Shown here: piece after piece, positions 48,831-59,882 of the stretch
Position numbering within the stretch: the stretch's first letter is position 1
Layout: every line of letters starts with the position of its first letter
Origin: Heliopora coerulea
Taxonomy: Eukaryota; Cnidaria; Anthozoa; Scleralcyonacea; Helioporidae
Direction of reading: 5' to 3'
Assembly: GCA_030142905.1 (NCBI GenBank)
Contig: JASJOG010000027.1
Span: forward strand, 1,364,001-1,428,000
Length of the DNA: 64,000 nt
Program-made: the position numbers and the translations under genes
Notes under the pieces: model-generated
Told to the model about the DNA's origin: nothing
Seen by the model: the letters and a program-made list of their open reading frames with translations, nothing else
The model's database searches: none

Positions 48831-51800
48831 CCGACCGACCAATTTGCCAATTCATTCATCCATCCATCCATCCATCCATCTATTCATTTCGTCTCTCCTT
48901 TTTGTACCCGTTTCAGAAGCTTACCTCAGATCCGGCTTATCCTTTAAACATTGTGTTCTGTCTGCAGTCCATATATGGGGAGAAATATTCATTGTTGTTT
49001 GCAAAATACGGCTGTGGTTTTACGTCGGGACCTTCTCCAACTACATTTCAGAACTCTGCGAAGGGAATCGACAAATTGGTAAGTATCACATTGGTCAATA
49101 GACAAGCAAGTGAGCCATGGTCCCCAAAGCTTTCAGAAGGGGAACTCAGGATCCTACGTTCCAGATAACTTGCTGCTTAACTCTTTCCCTTATTTACTCC
49201 GGCTAACACAGGGTGATTATACTCGCCAAAAGGAGAGCTCCCGCCAAGAAAGAGAAAAACGCTGGAAACGTACGGACGTTACGATTATATGAGAATCAGG
49301 TTTTGATGAAACGTACTACGTTTGTTCATTTCTTTGTTCGCACTTGATTAACTGCCCTGTCAAAACAGTCAGCAGGGAAGCAAAAATTCTAACGTCAAAT
49401 TTTCGGCTCATAGAATGTATGCCACACTCACTTTTCAATTTGCGTGCCCGACTCTACCAAGCATAGCCGGTTTTCTCCGGGTACTCCGGTTTCTTCCTGC
49501 AGAAAAACTGGACTCATGAAGGGTGGCCTTTACTGGACCTCAAGGGAAGACAGCTTAACCAGCTGATAGGGTTATTCAGTATAAATAGAGCCTTTACGTA
49601 ATATTTAAAGGCTTCCAATTTGGACTAGAGCGGGTTTTCATGTGCTCGGAATTTGTTCCAGTCCAAGGCGAAACTCAAAATCAATTAGTGTATTGGCACA
49701 ATCAATTAGTGTATTAGTAATGAATGAATGGATAAATAAACCGATTGTGTGAAATCATATTTTAAGTCCAAGGACTTGAACTATTATTTCCAGTACAAGG
49801 ACTGAAAAAATCAGTTCAAGTCGTCTACTCAGTACTTCCATGTTATTTCAAGTTCGCTTACGTGGTGCCATTCAGCGCATCTGATTGATATACTCACAAA
49901 TAATTGATGATTTGAGGATTTACTTTAGTGCCCGCTTAATTTGGCGTTCAGATGCACCTGCCTCATTTTCTCCTCACCTTGCTATACCACTGGGAAAAAA
50001 GCAATTCTTGTAGACACAACAGAGAGTATTACAACTACATTATTTTACATGTTTTAGAGGCCGAATACGTTAATATATTTGGACTAAGTCAGCTTAGTGC
50101 TCTCGTGTTTGCTCCGCTCGTTGGCCTTATCGTTGATCGACAATCAACGCCAAAAGAAAAGGAACATGTTTCGCCTTCTGACGCCATAGAAAAAGCCCAC
50201 CATAAGTTCATGATGAGCATAGAAGATACGACGAAGGCGGTGGAGTTCATCATCAAGTGCAATAAAGATAAAATTTACAAGTTAAATGACGCAGTCCTTG
50301 TGACTGCATGTGCGGCTGTAGTTTTCTGTCTCCTGACACTCGTTCCCAATCTCCAAGTCCAGGTAAGATACTGTGACGACGCCATCCGCTTAAGGGTGGG
50401 GAGGGTCAAAGATGGACAAGGTGTGCGGAGGGAGACTACGCCTGGACACCTTTTCACTCGCAGGAAAAGCCCCTTTTCGCAATTTTTTGTCAAAACTTGA
50501 GATATAATACGATAACTGAGCCCACATTAGTCAAATACCTCATAAACCAGAAAATTGAGAGATTTTCAACTCGGCATTGCCATCATCAAAGGTTCAAGGC
50601 TTGATGTTAATCAGGTTTCGCCGTAGCATTGCGTAGCAAAATTCATGACCGTAACTTAAGCGTTCGACACACTATTTGTGACGAGTAATAAATCTTACTT
50701 GTTTGAGTGTTTTAAAAAAATTACAGCACTGTAATCTTAAACGCCAGAATCGACTTATTGTGCAGCAAGGATTTTAAAATAATCCTTTTCCAGTATATCA
50801 GAACATGTGGGGCAAAAGCTCGGACGATGAGCTCGGGCGATTTTCCTGTCAACTATTTTGAAATAGCGTTAAACACTTGTGCTTAGGTGTTAGCAAGACA
50901 TGAAATTAGTTATGCAGGAATGATATCACGGAACATAGCTTTACGTGACATAACAGGTCGTGAGACGAAACGAAGCGACACGGCACGGGGCGGCACCAAC
51001 AAGTCACAGTACAGCAGGGCACGATCCAACACAACGCTACCCTACACACGCTACCCAGCACGACACAATACAACACGACATAACGCGACATATGACATGA
51101 CATTAATATATAACATTGTATAACATAGTATGCCATAGTATAACATCACGAAGTGTAACATGTATCATAACATTAACGTAACATAGCATAGCATAACGTA
51201 ATATAATATGACATCACGAAAGACAACCTAATATTACATGACTGTCGATCAAAACAGTTCATAGTTGCTAACACTGTTTTAGTCAATTGAAATACCACAT
51301 CCTTGCATATTCTTACTAATTTTAGTGTTTGTTTTTTTTTGGGGTTTTTTTTTTAATTTTTCTTCTTCTTGTAGATCGTTACTTTTCAATTGTACACGTT
51401 CTTAAGAATTTCGTACAATGCATTATTTGCCAGCGCTCTCATAATTATGTAAGTAAAATATCTAGCAATAAACTATGAAGTTAATGGTTATGTGGATGTG
51501 CTTGAAAGAGGAAGTGACGACAGCGATCGTTAGGAATTTTTAAATTTTTCTTCTTGAAGAAACAGGATGTGTAACATCAGTCCTTGAGTACAGGCCCGTC
51601 AGAACTATTTGCCCCAGGGCCTCACGACCTAGAGGGCCTCGAGGACAGGGAGATCATAATTTCTAGTTGGCCCTTCATTTCAGTGAACAGCGGGTACTCA
51701 AATGGACAGCTCCATGTTCGACTACTGCCTGACTGCTGTCTGAATCAAACAGATCTATAAACCCCAGGCCAGACAGGGAGACGCGCAAAATTGCACACTC

Positions 51801-53265
51801 TGTACGTATCACACTGGTACATATCAAATTGATACAGCAACAACAAACCAAAAAAGACTGCGGCAGTATGTTGATTTTTTAGTGCTGTATCAGTTTGACA
51901 AGACCGACCGACACGTAAATTCTCTGCAGAACTATCGCGGTCTATAAGAACAGGAATGATGAAGTAAGAGCTCTGACAGAATATGCTGTCATATGTTGGT
52001 GTCGATTTTCTGCCATGTTTCAATAAAACCTAACATCTCTGCCGCAAATAGACGGTGTTATCATACACTCGAATGTACTTCTGCGGCCATCACACTGTCA
52101 TCAGAGGTCGCTGTAGCTTTTTGAATAGACTCAATATTACACTTGACACAGGGAGCGCGCTTTTGCATGTGTAAAGCGGGCATTGACCTTTAATTTCAGT
52201 CAATAACAGGTATCTAATTGGGCACTGTCAGACCGGCAGTCAATAAGTTAATCTCGGCCTGTCAAGACGTGACTGAAACGTCAGCCCAGCTTTTCAGAAA
52301 TCTTCAATTTTTATTGCAGATTCCCTCCGAATCACTTAGGAAAGCTAATGGGCTTAGCGTCCTTTCTTGGAGCACTTTTCTCACTATTGCAGTATCCATT
52401 ATTTATCATAATGGAAGCCTGTTTTGACGGCAGATTGCTCGAAGTAAGTGTGAACATTACCGTTAATACTGCTGTCCTTTATCGATTTGAATGTCAATAT
52501 CTTACGTTATAACTTCTGACATCTTCACTGCAACATGGACTCTCGCTAGGCCTATCCACAGAAGTACCCTAAAATCTTTTTCCTGCCGATTTATTGCCGA
52601 ATTCTTATTGTCTTTTTGTCTTATAGTAATTCTTTTTACCTCAAACATTTTCTAATGAACTATCAAACCTGAGAAAAAGTGTGTGAAAAACATATATTTG
52701 TGATAAAGTATCATAAAATACGTCGAAATTCAAACACTGTGGTTTGTGCAATCCTCCATGTGATAAACACTTTTTCGAGATAAAAATATTTCTAGGTATT
52801 TATAAACTGACTTATCATTTGTGTCATTTACAACCTCATATCGATTTTTCAGAGAGTTGGTAGCTAGACACGAGTAAGACAGTAGAAATAGTTTGACATT
52901 TGTTCATACTAACGCATGTTCATACAACGTGACCACTGCTGTCTTGGATACTATTGATGAATACTTTTTTGGTAAAGAGGGTCCCCACATAATAGAAACT
53001 GTTCAGGCCTTCACACTTTTAAATTCGGCCCTCGGGAAGATTCAAGCTGCACCATATTAAGCTACTCTAAGCTGCCCATATGATCATTCAAAGAATACGT
53101 CTAAAATGAACTCTCCCAAAATAAAAACTCACTATCAATATCTCTTTCTCACAGGTCAACACAGGTCTATGGCTCCTGTGCATGTTCACATTTGGCTTAC
53201 CAATTTACTTATGGCGAAAAGCGTCAAGCCGAGACCCACACAGTCTTGCTTTGGTTGCCGTTTAA
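40397..53265 (+). CDS. SLC43-family major facilitator transporter, eleven exons
   Basis: SLC43 members are 12-helix plasma-membrane facilitators for large neutral amino acids (A1, A2) or purine nucleobases (A3). Exons: 40397-40737, 41836-41882, 43395-43471, 45957-46049, 46888-47564, 48206-48243, 48917-49078, 50058-50362, 51375-51448, 52320-52443 and 53155-53265. All junctions keep frame and give 682 residues (human paralogues 491-569). The start has an ideal gccaccATG context. Helix 1 (about 10-36) is followed by an outer loop with N-glycosylation sequons N57 and N66 and cysteines. Later blocks read GRSIIIGIYCGAWLSSSLP, RLWFYVGTF, FAPLVGLIVDRQ and GKLMGLASFLGALFSLLQYP, all fitting SLC43, nearest A3 by impression. 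Exon 5 inserts a Ser/Thr/Lys-rich loop of roughly 190 residues, and exon 8 a charged loop of about 60. The exon 5 donor was chosen at 47564 because only that phase preserves the family frame. AATAAA at 53511. Confidence 0.88.
42899..43119. mobile_element. Foldback insertion with 14-bp TSD
   Basis: CACATTAAATATAC is repeated exactly at 42885-42898 and 43120-43133. A left tag of about 45 bases precedes an almost perfect palindrome. Its arms read cgttcttgaggttatacac ... and contain gacgaagggccttcgctcg followed by aaacgtcgag. It lies in transporter intron 2. The near identity of the arms suggests a recent insertion. Confidence 0.88.
43620..44127. mobile_element. MITE with ggctacgttt inverted termini
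   Basis: The left end GGCTACGTTTCCACTATAC pairs with the right end tatagtgtaaacgtagcc. Sub-terminal phrases (tccggtata, gtaaacag) recur inside. It is about 510 bp, non-coding, in transporter intron 3. The superfamily is not assigned. Confidence 0.7.
44795..44872 (+). mobile_element. tRNA-like SINE head, family 2, copy 1
   Basis: gagtctcggtagctcaat forms an A-box-like start and gggttcagtctcc a degenerate B box about 45 bases later. The same head occurs on the minus strand at about 61735-61650. No clean cloverleaf, so not a functional tRNA. Confidence 0.5.
48797..48885. repeat. GATT and CATC tetranucleotide repeats
   Basis: Tandem gattgatt is followed by gaccgacc and catccatc units, immediately before transporter exon 7. 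Confidence 0.9.
49448..49600 (+). mobile_element. tRNA-derived SINE, family 1, head-less copy
   Basis: The body words of family 1 are present in the same order on the plus strand (gactctaccaagcat, ctccgg, tggactcatgaaggg, gggttattcagtataaata). The copy ends near the tail and lacks the tRNA-like head. This is the usual 5'-truncation pattern. Confidence 0.75.
50930..51240. repeat. Degenerate 5-bp periodic repeat
   Basis: Words such as aacat, agcat, gacat and aacac follow each other with a 5-base period over 300 bp, drifting from GC-rich (acggcacgggg) on the left to AT-rich (aacatagtat) on the right. It looks like a decayed pentanucleotide microsatellite in transporter intron 8. Confidence 0.65.
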
Positions 53266-53868
53266 TACCGTCTTTTGAAAACACGATGATCGCCCAACAT
53301 CCGTCGATTTGGAACGCACACCAAGGGGATCTGTTTCAACTCGTGTGCTCTGCTCAGTTACGTTTGTGTCCGTAGCTGACTATCATGTCAGGAACAGCGT
53401 GGAATATAAGGGAAACTAAGGATTAAAGTACACTTTAGGCCTCAGGCATGTATGCTTGCGTGAAGTTAGTCAACAAAGGTCACAAATCTGTCCGTTTGTG
53501 ATTTCTTAATAATAAAGAGGTTTATCTTCCCGTCTACGATGAACAGTAAACGTGAAATTACCATGTGACCAAGATTTTTCTGTTTTTGCCGTTCGCGTTT
53601 GTCCGTAAAAGTTAACGCGGCTTCGTCTTTGCCGGCAACGTGAGGATTCTTCTCTGTTGTTCTCAATGACTTATTTGAAAACTTGGACAGAATTTTCAAG
53701 CTATTTAATCCAGTAATGCCTGATTATTTTTTCTTTTGTTCTTTGTTCTTTCACTTGTTCTTTTGTTCCAGGTGTCCGATACAGTACCGCCGAGAGGGCG
53801 GGGTACTGGGGTTAAACTGACCTCGTGCCCGGAAGAAATCAAGGGACCCGGTTGGCCGGAAAATACTA

Positions 53869-55816
53869 CAGTGGAACCTGTATATAACGGCCCTGTATTA
53901 AGCGGCCACCCTCTATTAGGCGGCCAGTTTTCAAAGTCCCGAATTTTGGCCAATACACATGCTGTAATTGTTACCTCTATTAAACGGCCACCTCTATTAA
54001 GCGGCCGCGGCCACCCTTAAGCAGTCCCATGTTTGTCTTTCTTTGTTCTTTTTACCTGTATTAAGCGGTCACCCTTAAACACGGAGCGATCTCTTAAGAA
54101 GAGGCTGAGTTTCTCAGCCTGTCAATTATGACTAAGGAAAGGTCGCATGTTATTGGTCAATTGAGTTCTGACTAATTTCCGGTGGACGAATATCACGTTC
54201 AATTGAGGAGAATATAGGAGATGAATTTGTTTGCAACGACGTTGCTGCCTGGATAATATTTTGCGCCTGTTGGCCATTTGAACTGTTTTGACTGAGCCAA
54301 CAATCCAAGAGCAATTCCATCACTTCAATATTTCCTGCCTGTTTTCCGTTGGACAGCAACTGATTCCTCACGGTGTTGATCTTTTTACGTACTTCTACCA
54401 AGCGCCCTTCCTCATCGCGTTTCACTTCCATTTTGAAGTCGTAGTAGGCCTTGCTCTCTTTAATTGCACTTTTATTCTTCTGGTAATAGGCTTTATTGCG
54501 ATCATACTTGCTAAGCCCCGCAGAAAGCGGAGTTGTGCATTGCGCAGAGGTAGAAGTCCGAGCTGTTGGATGAGAGCAACCGAGCATATTTGCCACAAAT
54601 GAATTTGAAAGTGGCGCCAGTTTTTGTTTATATTTATAATATTACAAGCTTCGAGAATGCGCCAAAAAGAATACAGATGGCTATGACACATCGCGGACGT
54701 AATAAAATGTGAATCGTGCCCAAACACTGCGCGGGTAGGATGACTATAAGTGAATGAAGATGCGCAGGACGTCTCGAATGATTATAATACGATGTATAAC
54801 AACCAGAAAAATCAGTAAATGTAGCATGTTCAGCCATTTATTGCTTTATATATTGTTTAGCTGTATTTTAAAAACACATTTTAAAAGTATTTCCGTAAGC
54901 TTTAGGCTCTAGGACACGCTTGTGGAGCTCTAAGCTGTCCAGTTCAGTCACCCGTCAACGTGTCTGCCATTTTGAAACATGCAACCGCCATACGAAGCCA
55001 GAAATGTGGGAGGAGCTTACCCTTTTTTAGCGTCGCTCCGTGTTTAAACGGAAACCCAAAGCCACATGTCTATTCATGCAGTATTTTCTTGTGTCTGATT
55101 GTGATTAAGAAGCCATCCATCATCATTATAGAAATGACAATGCTAATGCTTATAATTAACCGTTCATTATGATCAATTCTTTCCAGATGTCAGCAATGAG
55201 CTGCAGTACAAAATCACGAGATGCAAAAAATTTTGTTTCGAATCTGCTTCCCTCTAGCTCTACTTGAAATTACTTTTTCAGATAGCTTGTTCTTGAGCAG
55301 TGTGATTGTGAAGAAATGGCTTCCAAACGTATACTTGTACGAGATTTCCAGGTCATAACCTCACCAATTTCAATACGCTTGCCCTTTACAGTGACTTTTC
55401 CGTTGCTTGTTGGTTTGAATTTTATTTCCAACAACGTTTCTTTAGCAAAATTTCCGTTTTATCTCCACGTTGATCGTAAGAACTATGAAATAACGGAATG
55501 AGATGTCGTTGTGAACTGTAAGTCAGAAATACTGCATAGTAGTGCAAAAGACAATTGATTGTACCTTTTCATAACTTTAAGTTTATTGCACCGCTACATT
55601 TACAAGTGAGCAAATTTTGTTGAAAGTAAAGATCGCCTCAAAGAGCGTTGATTTTCTCATTGTTTGCTTGAATGCAGTGTCGTATGACACGCTATTGAAA
55701 CTGACATTTGACCACGCCCAGCCATTATTTTTGGTGATCCTGTATTAAGCGGTCACCTGCATTAAGCGGCCAGTTTCTGAAGTCCCGAGGGTGGCCGTTA
55801 TATACAGGTTCTACTG
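53869..55816. mobile_element. pogo/Tigger-like element, about 1.95 kb
   Basis: Ends TACAGTGGAACCTGTATATA (left) and the complement of TACAGTAGAACCTGTATATA (right) sit at TA sites. The sub-terminal words attaagcggcca and ttaagcggtcacc recur at both ends. Inside, a 148-codon minus-strand frame (54596-54150) encodes a Lys/Asn/Gln-rich, probably coiled-coil product of unknown family, and no transposase was recognised. This is a non-autonomous or internally rearranged element, sharing the AGAACCT end word with 34815-35619. Confidence 0.8.
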
Positions 55817-56258
55817 TATATTGAATTCAGATTTTTTTTATCACTGAACTATTGCTAGTGTGCTAACAGTGATTCTACGTAAAATAAGAAAATATGACCA
55901 TTCTCTTATTCCAATTTGTTCACTTCCATGTTCCAGACTCAAAAAGATCAGTATACGATTTTATATTTCATGATGTTTACACTGATGTGACATCTTTGTG
56001 CGAGTTTTCACATAAAGCGACACTTTAGAGGACAGACAGTATGGATTTGTCTTTCATGGAATACTGGATTAACTCGACATGAAGGAACGTTTGTAAATAA
56101 ACTATAAAATTTTGAGCTTGGTAATTATCTGTATTTACTAATTCATAATTTGAAAGTGATTTTACTGTTTTGTTCATTTCTGAAGTTCATACGGCAAGGC
56201 GTTCATTACTGAGGATATTCTTTCTTTAAAAAATTCCGAAAATTAAAGGATTCTAAGC

Positions 56259-56540
56259 TTATTCTGCAAGACAGTTATTGAGATTAATCAAATTAATTTT
56301 CGACTGTGGAGAGCTACCAACATCTCTACCTCTACTCCCAGACGCCGCCACAGCTCTCGGCGACATTGGTCCGATAAATCGGACACTGGGCGTTTGTTGA
56401 AACTGTTTCCATTTTTTCATTTGTTGAACATGTTTCCATTTTCTCCCTGACCAACTAAACATTTCCACTGATTTCAGTCTTGAAAAAAATCCTGGTGAAT
56501 CATTAATGTTTTCATTTTTTTTATCAACTGAAATATTCAT
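56259..56540 (-). pseudogene. Kelch-motif fragment related to neighbouring RING-Kelch genes
   Basis: The minus-strand frame contains RLKSVEMFSWSGRKWKHVQQ, which matches SVEMFSWTTRRWERLQS of the gene at 59883 and SVEMYNWSKSEWEQLES of the gene at 56802. After this single Kelch-like block the similarity is lost and the frame ends in unrelated Arg/Ser-rich sequence. No RING part is present. It is best read as a broken third copy or a captured fragment. Confidence 0.6.
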
Positions 56541-56801
56541 TATTATACAGTTAAACTGTTAACAGGACCTGTCTGAAAATCATTTTATTTGAGAATACCT
56601 CCTGTTTAAAATTTGTTAAAAATAACATAAATGACCAGAGTTCTAAAAACTTTCTTGGAATTGACAACTTTGTGGAAAGAATCGACTGTGATTTTTATCA
56701 CATTTTTTTAAAATATTCAATTCAAATATGACTAGTTTTAAAAAATTATATGAGTAATCACACTGACAAGCCTTACCACTCTTAAGTATAGATTGTCTAA
56801 A

Positions 56802-58274
56802 TTACGAACATTCATCAACTGAAGTCGTTACTGCTGTTGCAAATACCCTGGATTCAATCATAGGTGACAGTTCCTCCCATAAATTTTTATCAAAATTAAA
56901 ACATTCCACTGAATTCAGAACACCTTGTCCTGTATTATAGCCTCCCATTACAACAATTATGTCCCCAGTAATTACTGCGGAGCATCCCAATCTCTTATAC
57001 TTCATTGACGGCAAAATTTTACTCTCTCCTTTTACATTGTACATATAAACACTATTTAAAATTTGCCCATTTTCATCTTCCCCTCCAATCAAAATAATGT
57101 TGTCATGCCAACTTACTGAGGCCATTTTACCCCAAGCGAAAGGTAATGGTGGCATCTCTTTACACTCATTTTTCCTTACATCATACATCTCAACGACATC
57201 AGTATAATCCTTGCTGTTGGGCCTTGATTCACCTCCAGCAATAAAGATCTTGTTACCAATGGATGCCATTCCATGTTGATTTCTCTGTTCAAGCATTTGG
57301 GATCTTAACGAGGAAGAATAGGGAGGTATAAGAAGTACTTCATAAATGCTTTTATAAATATCATCGGAATCAATTCCTCCTATCATGAAAAGACGATCTT
57401 TGTAAACCACACTCTGGTGTCCGGCGCGTCTATTGGTTAGTATGGCTGGAAAGTCAGACCATGACGCCGATTTTTGATTAACGTTCAATGATTCCATGTT
57501 ATTCAAGAAGACGTTTCCATTATATCCTCCCACTACAATCATTTGGCCCTCATACAACACTGAAGACCCTCCTGAACGAACTTCTTTCATTGATTCTAGT
57601 TGCTCCCACTCGCTCTTTGACCAGTTGTACATTTCCACAGAGTTTAGTCTCGACCAATCCCATCCTTTTCCGCCTGCAATGACGATATCGTCTCTTGACC
57701 AACAAATTGTTTGACGGTGACTGAGATTCCTTGGATCTTTCATTACACCCATCACACGGCGTAACTGTTCGCTCAGGCTATCCACAAGCCCCCTCATCTC
57801 GTCTCTTTCCTTTCTTAAGTCTTCGTAATCAGCCCAATTTACCTTTCTGAAATAACAAGCTTCAGTCTCGTGATGAGCTTGGTCTTGTTTGTTGATCACA
57901 GCGCCACATCCTTCGTTCGAACACTTCACCGGAGCAAACCTACAGCTGTTCATGTGAGTTTCAAGATCTCCCAGTTCAATAACCTCCCCACATCCTCGAT
58001 CAACATACTCACATCTTATGTTCAGTTTTGACAAATGTTTCGTCAAATACCTTGTTGGTTTCTTTATCGTTTCCAATGTTAATTCTTCCATGCAAGATGG
58101 ACACGTCTGAAAGTTCTCCAAGTGTCTTCTGATGCATGGCGTACAAAAATAATGTTCGTTATTTTGACACTGAACTGGTTCCTTGAGCACGTTCAGGCAA
58201 ATTGCACAACGCAGATCTTCATCAACAACATCTACAAATCGGTCGTCGTCATATCCCTGACCGAGGTCCTCCAT
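56802..58274 (-). CDS. RING / TRAF-type zinc finger / Kelch repeat protein (copy A)
   Basis: Intronless, 490 residues. An N-terminal C3HC4-type RING uses C23, C26, C36, H41, C44, C47, C58 and C61. Two TRAF/SIAH-like zinc knuckles follow (C88, C95, H107, C111; C118, C123, H134/H135, C140), then a short coiled coil at about 150-178. Five to six Kelch repeats from about 192 to the end carry GG pairs, as in IVIAGGKG, MIVVGGYN, LFMIGGID, IFIAGGES, IILIGGED and IVVMGGYN. The layout predicts a cytoplasmic E3 ubiquitin ligase whose Kelch propeller recruits substrates; the substrate is unknown. The start codon precedes the RING by 22 residues. An AATAAA is found on the minus strand at about 56589. A tandem paralogue of the same length lies 1.6 kb upstream. 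C36-x4-H41 is wider than the canonical RING spacing. Confidence 0.9.
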   Translation of the reverse strand: MEDLGQGYDDDRFVDVVDEDLRCAICLNVLKEPVQCQNNEHYFCTPCIRRHLENFQTCPSCMEELTLETIKKPTRYLTKHLSKLNIRCEYVDRGCGEVIELGDLETHMNSCRFAPVKCSNEGCGAVINKQDQAHHETEACYFRKVNWADYEDLRKERDEMRGLVDSLSEQLRRVMGVMKDPRNLSHRQTICWSRDDIVIAGGKGWDWSRLNSVEMYNWSKSEWEQLESMKEVRSGGSSVLYEGQMIVVGGYNGNVFLNNMESLNVNQKSASWSDFPAILTNRRAGHQSVVYKDRLFMIGGIDSDDIYKSIYEVLLIPPYSSSLRSQMLEQRNQHGMASIGNKIFIAGGESRPNSKDYTDVVEMYDVRKNECKEMPPLPFAWGKMASVSWHDNIILIGGEDENGQILNSVYMYNVKGESKILPSMKYKRLGCSAVITGDIIVVMGGYNTGQGVLNSVECFNFDKNLWEELSPMIESRVFATAVTTSVDECS

Positions 58275-58532
58275 TATCCTTCGTCTTTGGGATTAGCAGA
58301 GGACACGTGAGGTGACAAAATGTGTATGTTGTTGAAAAAGGAGAGACATGAGTATATGTTTCATAAATCACATTCAGCACTTCCGCTTTCGTACTCACTG
58401 ATGTTACAGGCTTCAAGCTTTGAAACATGAAACATCAGCTCTTCCGACCTCTTCCGACACATAAGCTGTAAAAGGAATTGGGGTCACGACCCCTATTCCC
58501 TTTACGGCTTATGTGTTCGTAGCATAAACTAG

Positions 58533-58800
58533 GAGAGATGTACGGTGGCCCACAAGTGCAATACATAAAACTCGATTCCCATACACAAAACTCAATTCTC
58601 AATACACAAAACACAATCACAATACACAAGACACAATACCCATACACAAAACTCAATTCTCATACACATAAGAATTGAGTTTTGTGTATTGATAATTGAG
58701 TTTTGTGTATCGAGAATTGAGTTTTGTGTATGGGTATTGTGTTTTGTGTATTATGGTGATTGAGTTTTGTGTATTGCACTTATGGGCCATCGTAGAGATG
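58533..58800. repeat. Foldback of tandem acacaaaactcaatt units
   Basis: Outer arms agagatgtacggtggccc and its near complement enclose a tandem minisatellite. Its unit, close to atacacaaaactcaattctc (about 20 bp), is read inward from the left arm and appears as its complement in the right arm. It sits 260 bp upstream of copy A of the RING-Kelch genes, possibly within its promoter. Confidence 0.8.
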
Positions 58801-59882
58801 CTCTCGAGTTCATGAGAAGCAGATTTGGCAAAACGAATGAAATAGAACAGGTACGCATTAACGAACTACTCAGATAAACGGAGATCAGTGTTTTGGTTCA
58901 TTGAAACACTGATCACACAATCTGGATCAAGAAGGCATTGCTCCTACTTACAATATTCGGATAGTTTCTCGTCGGAGCACGATTGCTGTTTAGTATCGAG
59001 GGTCGCTACTTTCAGGGAGTTGTTATTTTCGGGTGGTTGAAATACTTTAAAGAGCAGTTGCAAAGGTCTTCATGAATTTATACCGAAAAAGCATTTCGGT
59101 TTATTCCAAACTGACTTGTTTTACACGATATTCGCTTTTTTTTAAAGGATGATTTTTGAAAAAGGCCACTTTTTGAAGAATTACTTACAGAAAGCATTTA
59201 CCTTCTGTAAGTTCTTTAAGAAGGCCCTATAAAACTTCGTCCGTGATGTCACCGTTGGATATGGAGGACGAAGATCTCCGTTCGCTGACGAGCACTTATT
59301 GAATCTTTGAGTTTTGCTGTGTTATTTGCCATTGCGTTCGAGATCGTATGATACGGTCAAGAAACTGCTATTATCGTGCGAGTCGTTACTTTAGGAAGGC
59401 CGTTACATTCGGTAGCACGCGACAAGCGTAGCAACTAAATCACTTAATCACCCTTTACAACTCCTTTATCAATGCCAGGTCCAAGATACAATAAAGAGAA
59501 AAAAAACGCAAACGAGCTTGCGACCGGCTTTTGGTTTCTGGAAGTGAACACGAAGCAAAAATATCAATACAGAAACAGTCTTCTCAGAAACAGATTACCG
59601 AATTGCGGATAATCATCCAGGTTGCAACATTACGATCAGTTTACATGCATGCTACGAAATTTTTGTTTCCTGTTTAAATCCTTTAATCCCTCATTAAATA
59701 AACGACGCCATTGGAAGAATTAGAAAGCGCCTCAACTTGAGTATCACATGTCATATTGGCAGCACAAATAATTCTTGTGACAGCTCTGTTTTTTTCTGTA
59801 CTGTAGAATTCAAATTACTCTTGTTTTACACATAACACCAAGAATTATATAGGTATTTCTGTGTTTACTAACGTGGGTAAAT
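58801..59882. other. Spacer between the two RING-Kelch genes
   Basis: No open frame or recognised repeat stands out. It should contain the 3' UTR of copy B and upstream elements of copy A. Confidence 0.4.

Noticed and set aside
48827..49168. Frame reading VFCLQSIYGEKYSLLFAKYG as transporter exon 7
   Set aside because: The alternative phase gives RLWFYVGTF, matching the SLC43 family, and only that phase joins exons 5, 6 and 8.
51593..51670. Another complete hAT-like MITE
   Set aside because: Only one end (caggcccgtcagaac) resembles the 34341-34570 element; I could not find the matching second end or a target duplication.
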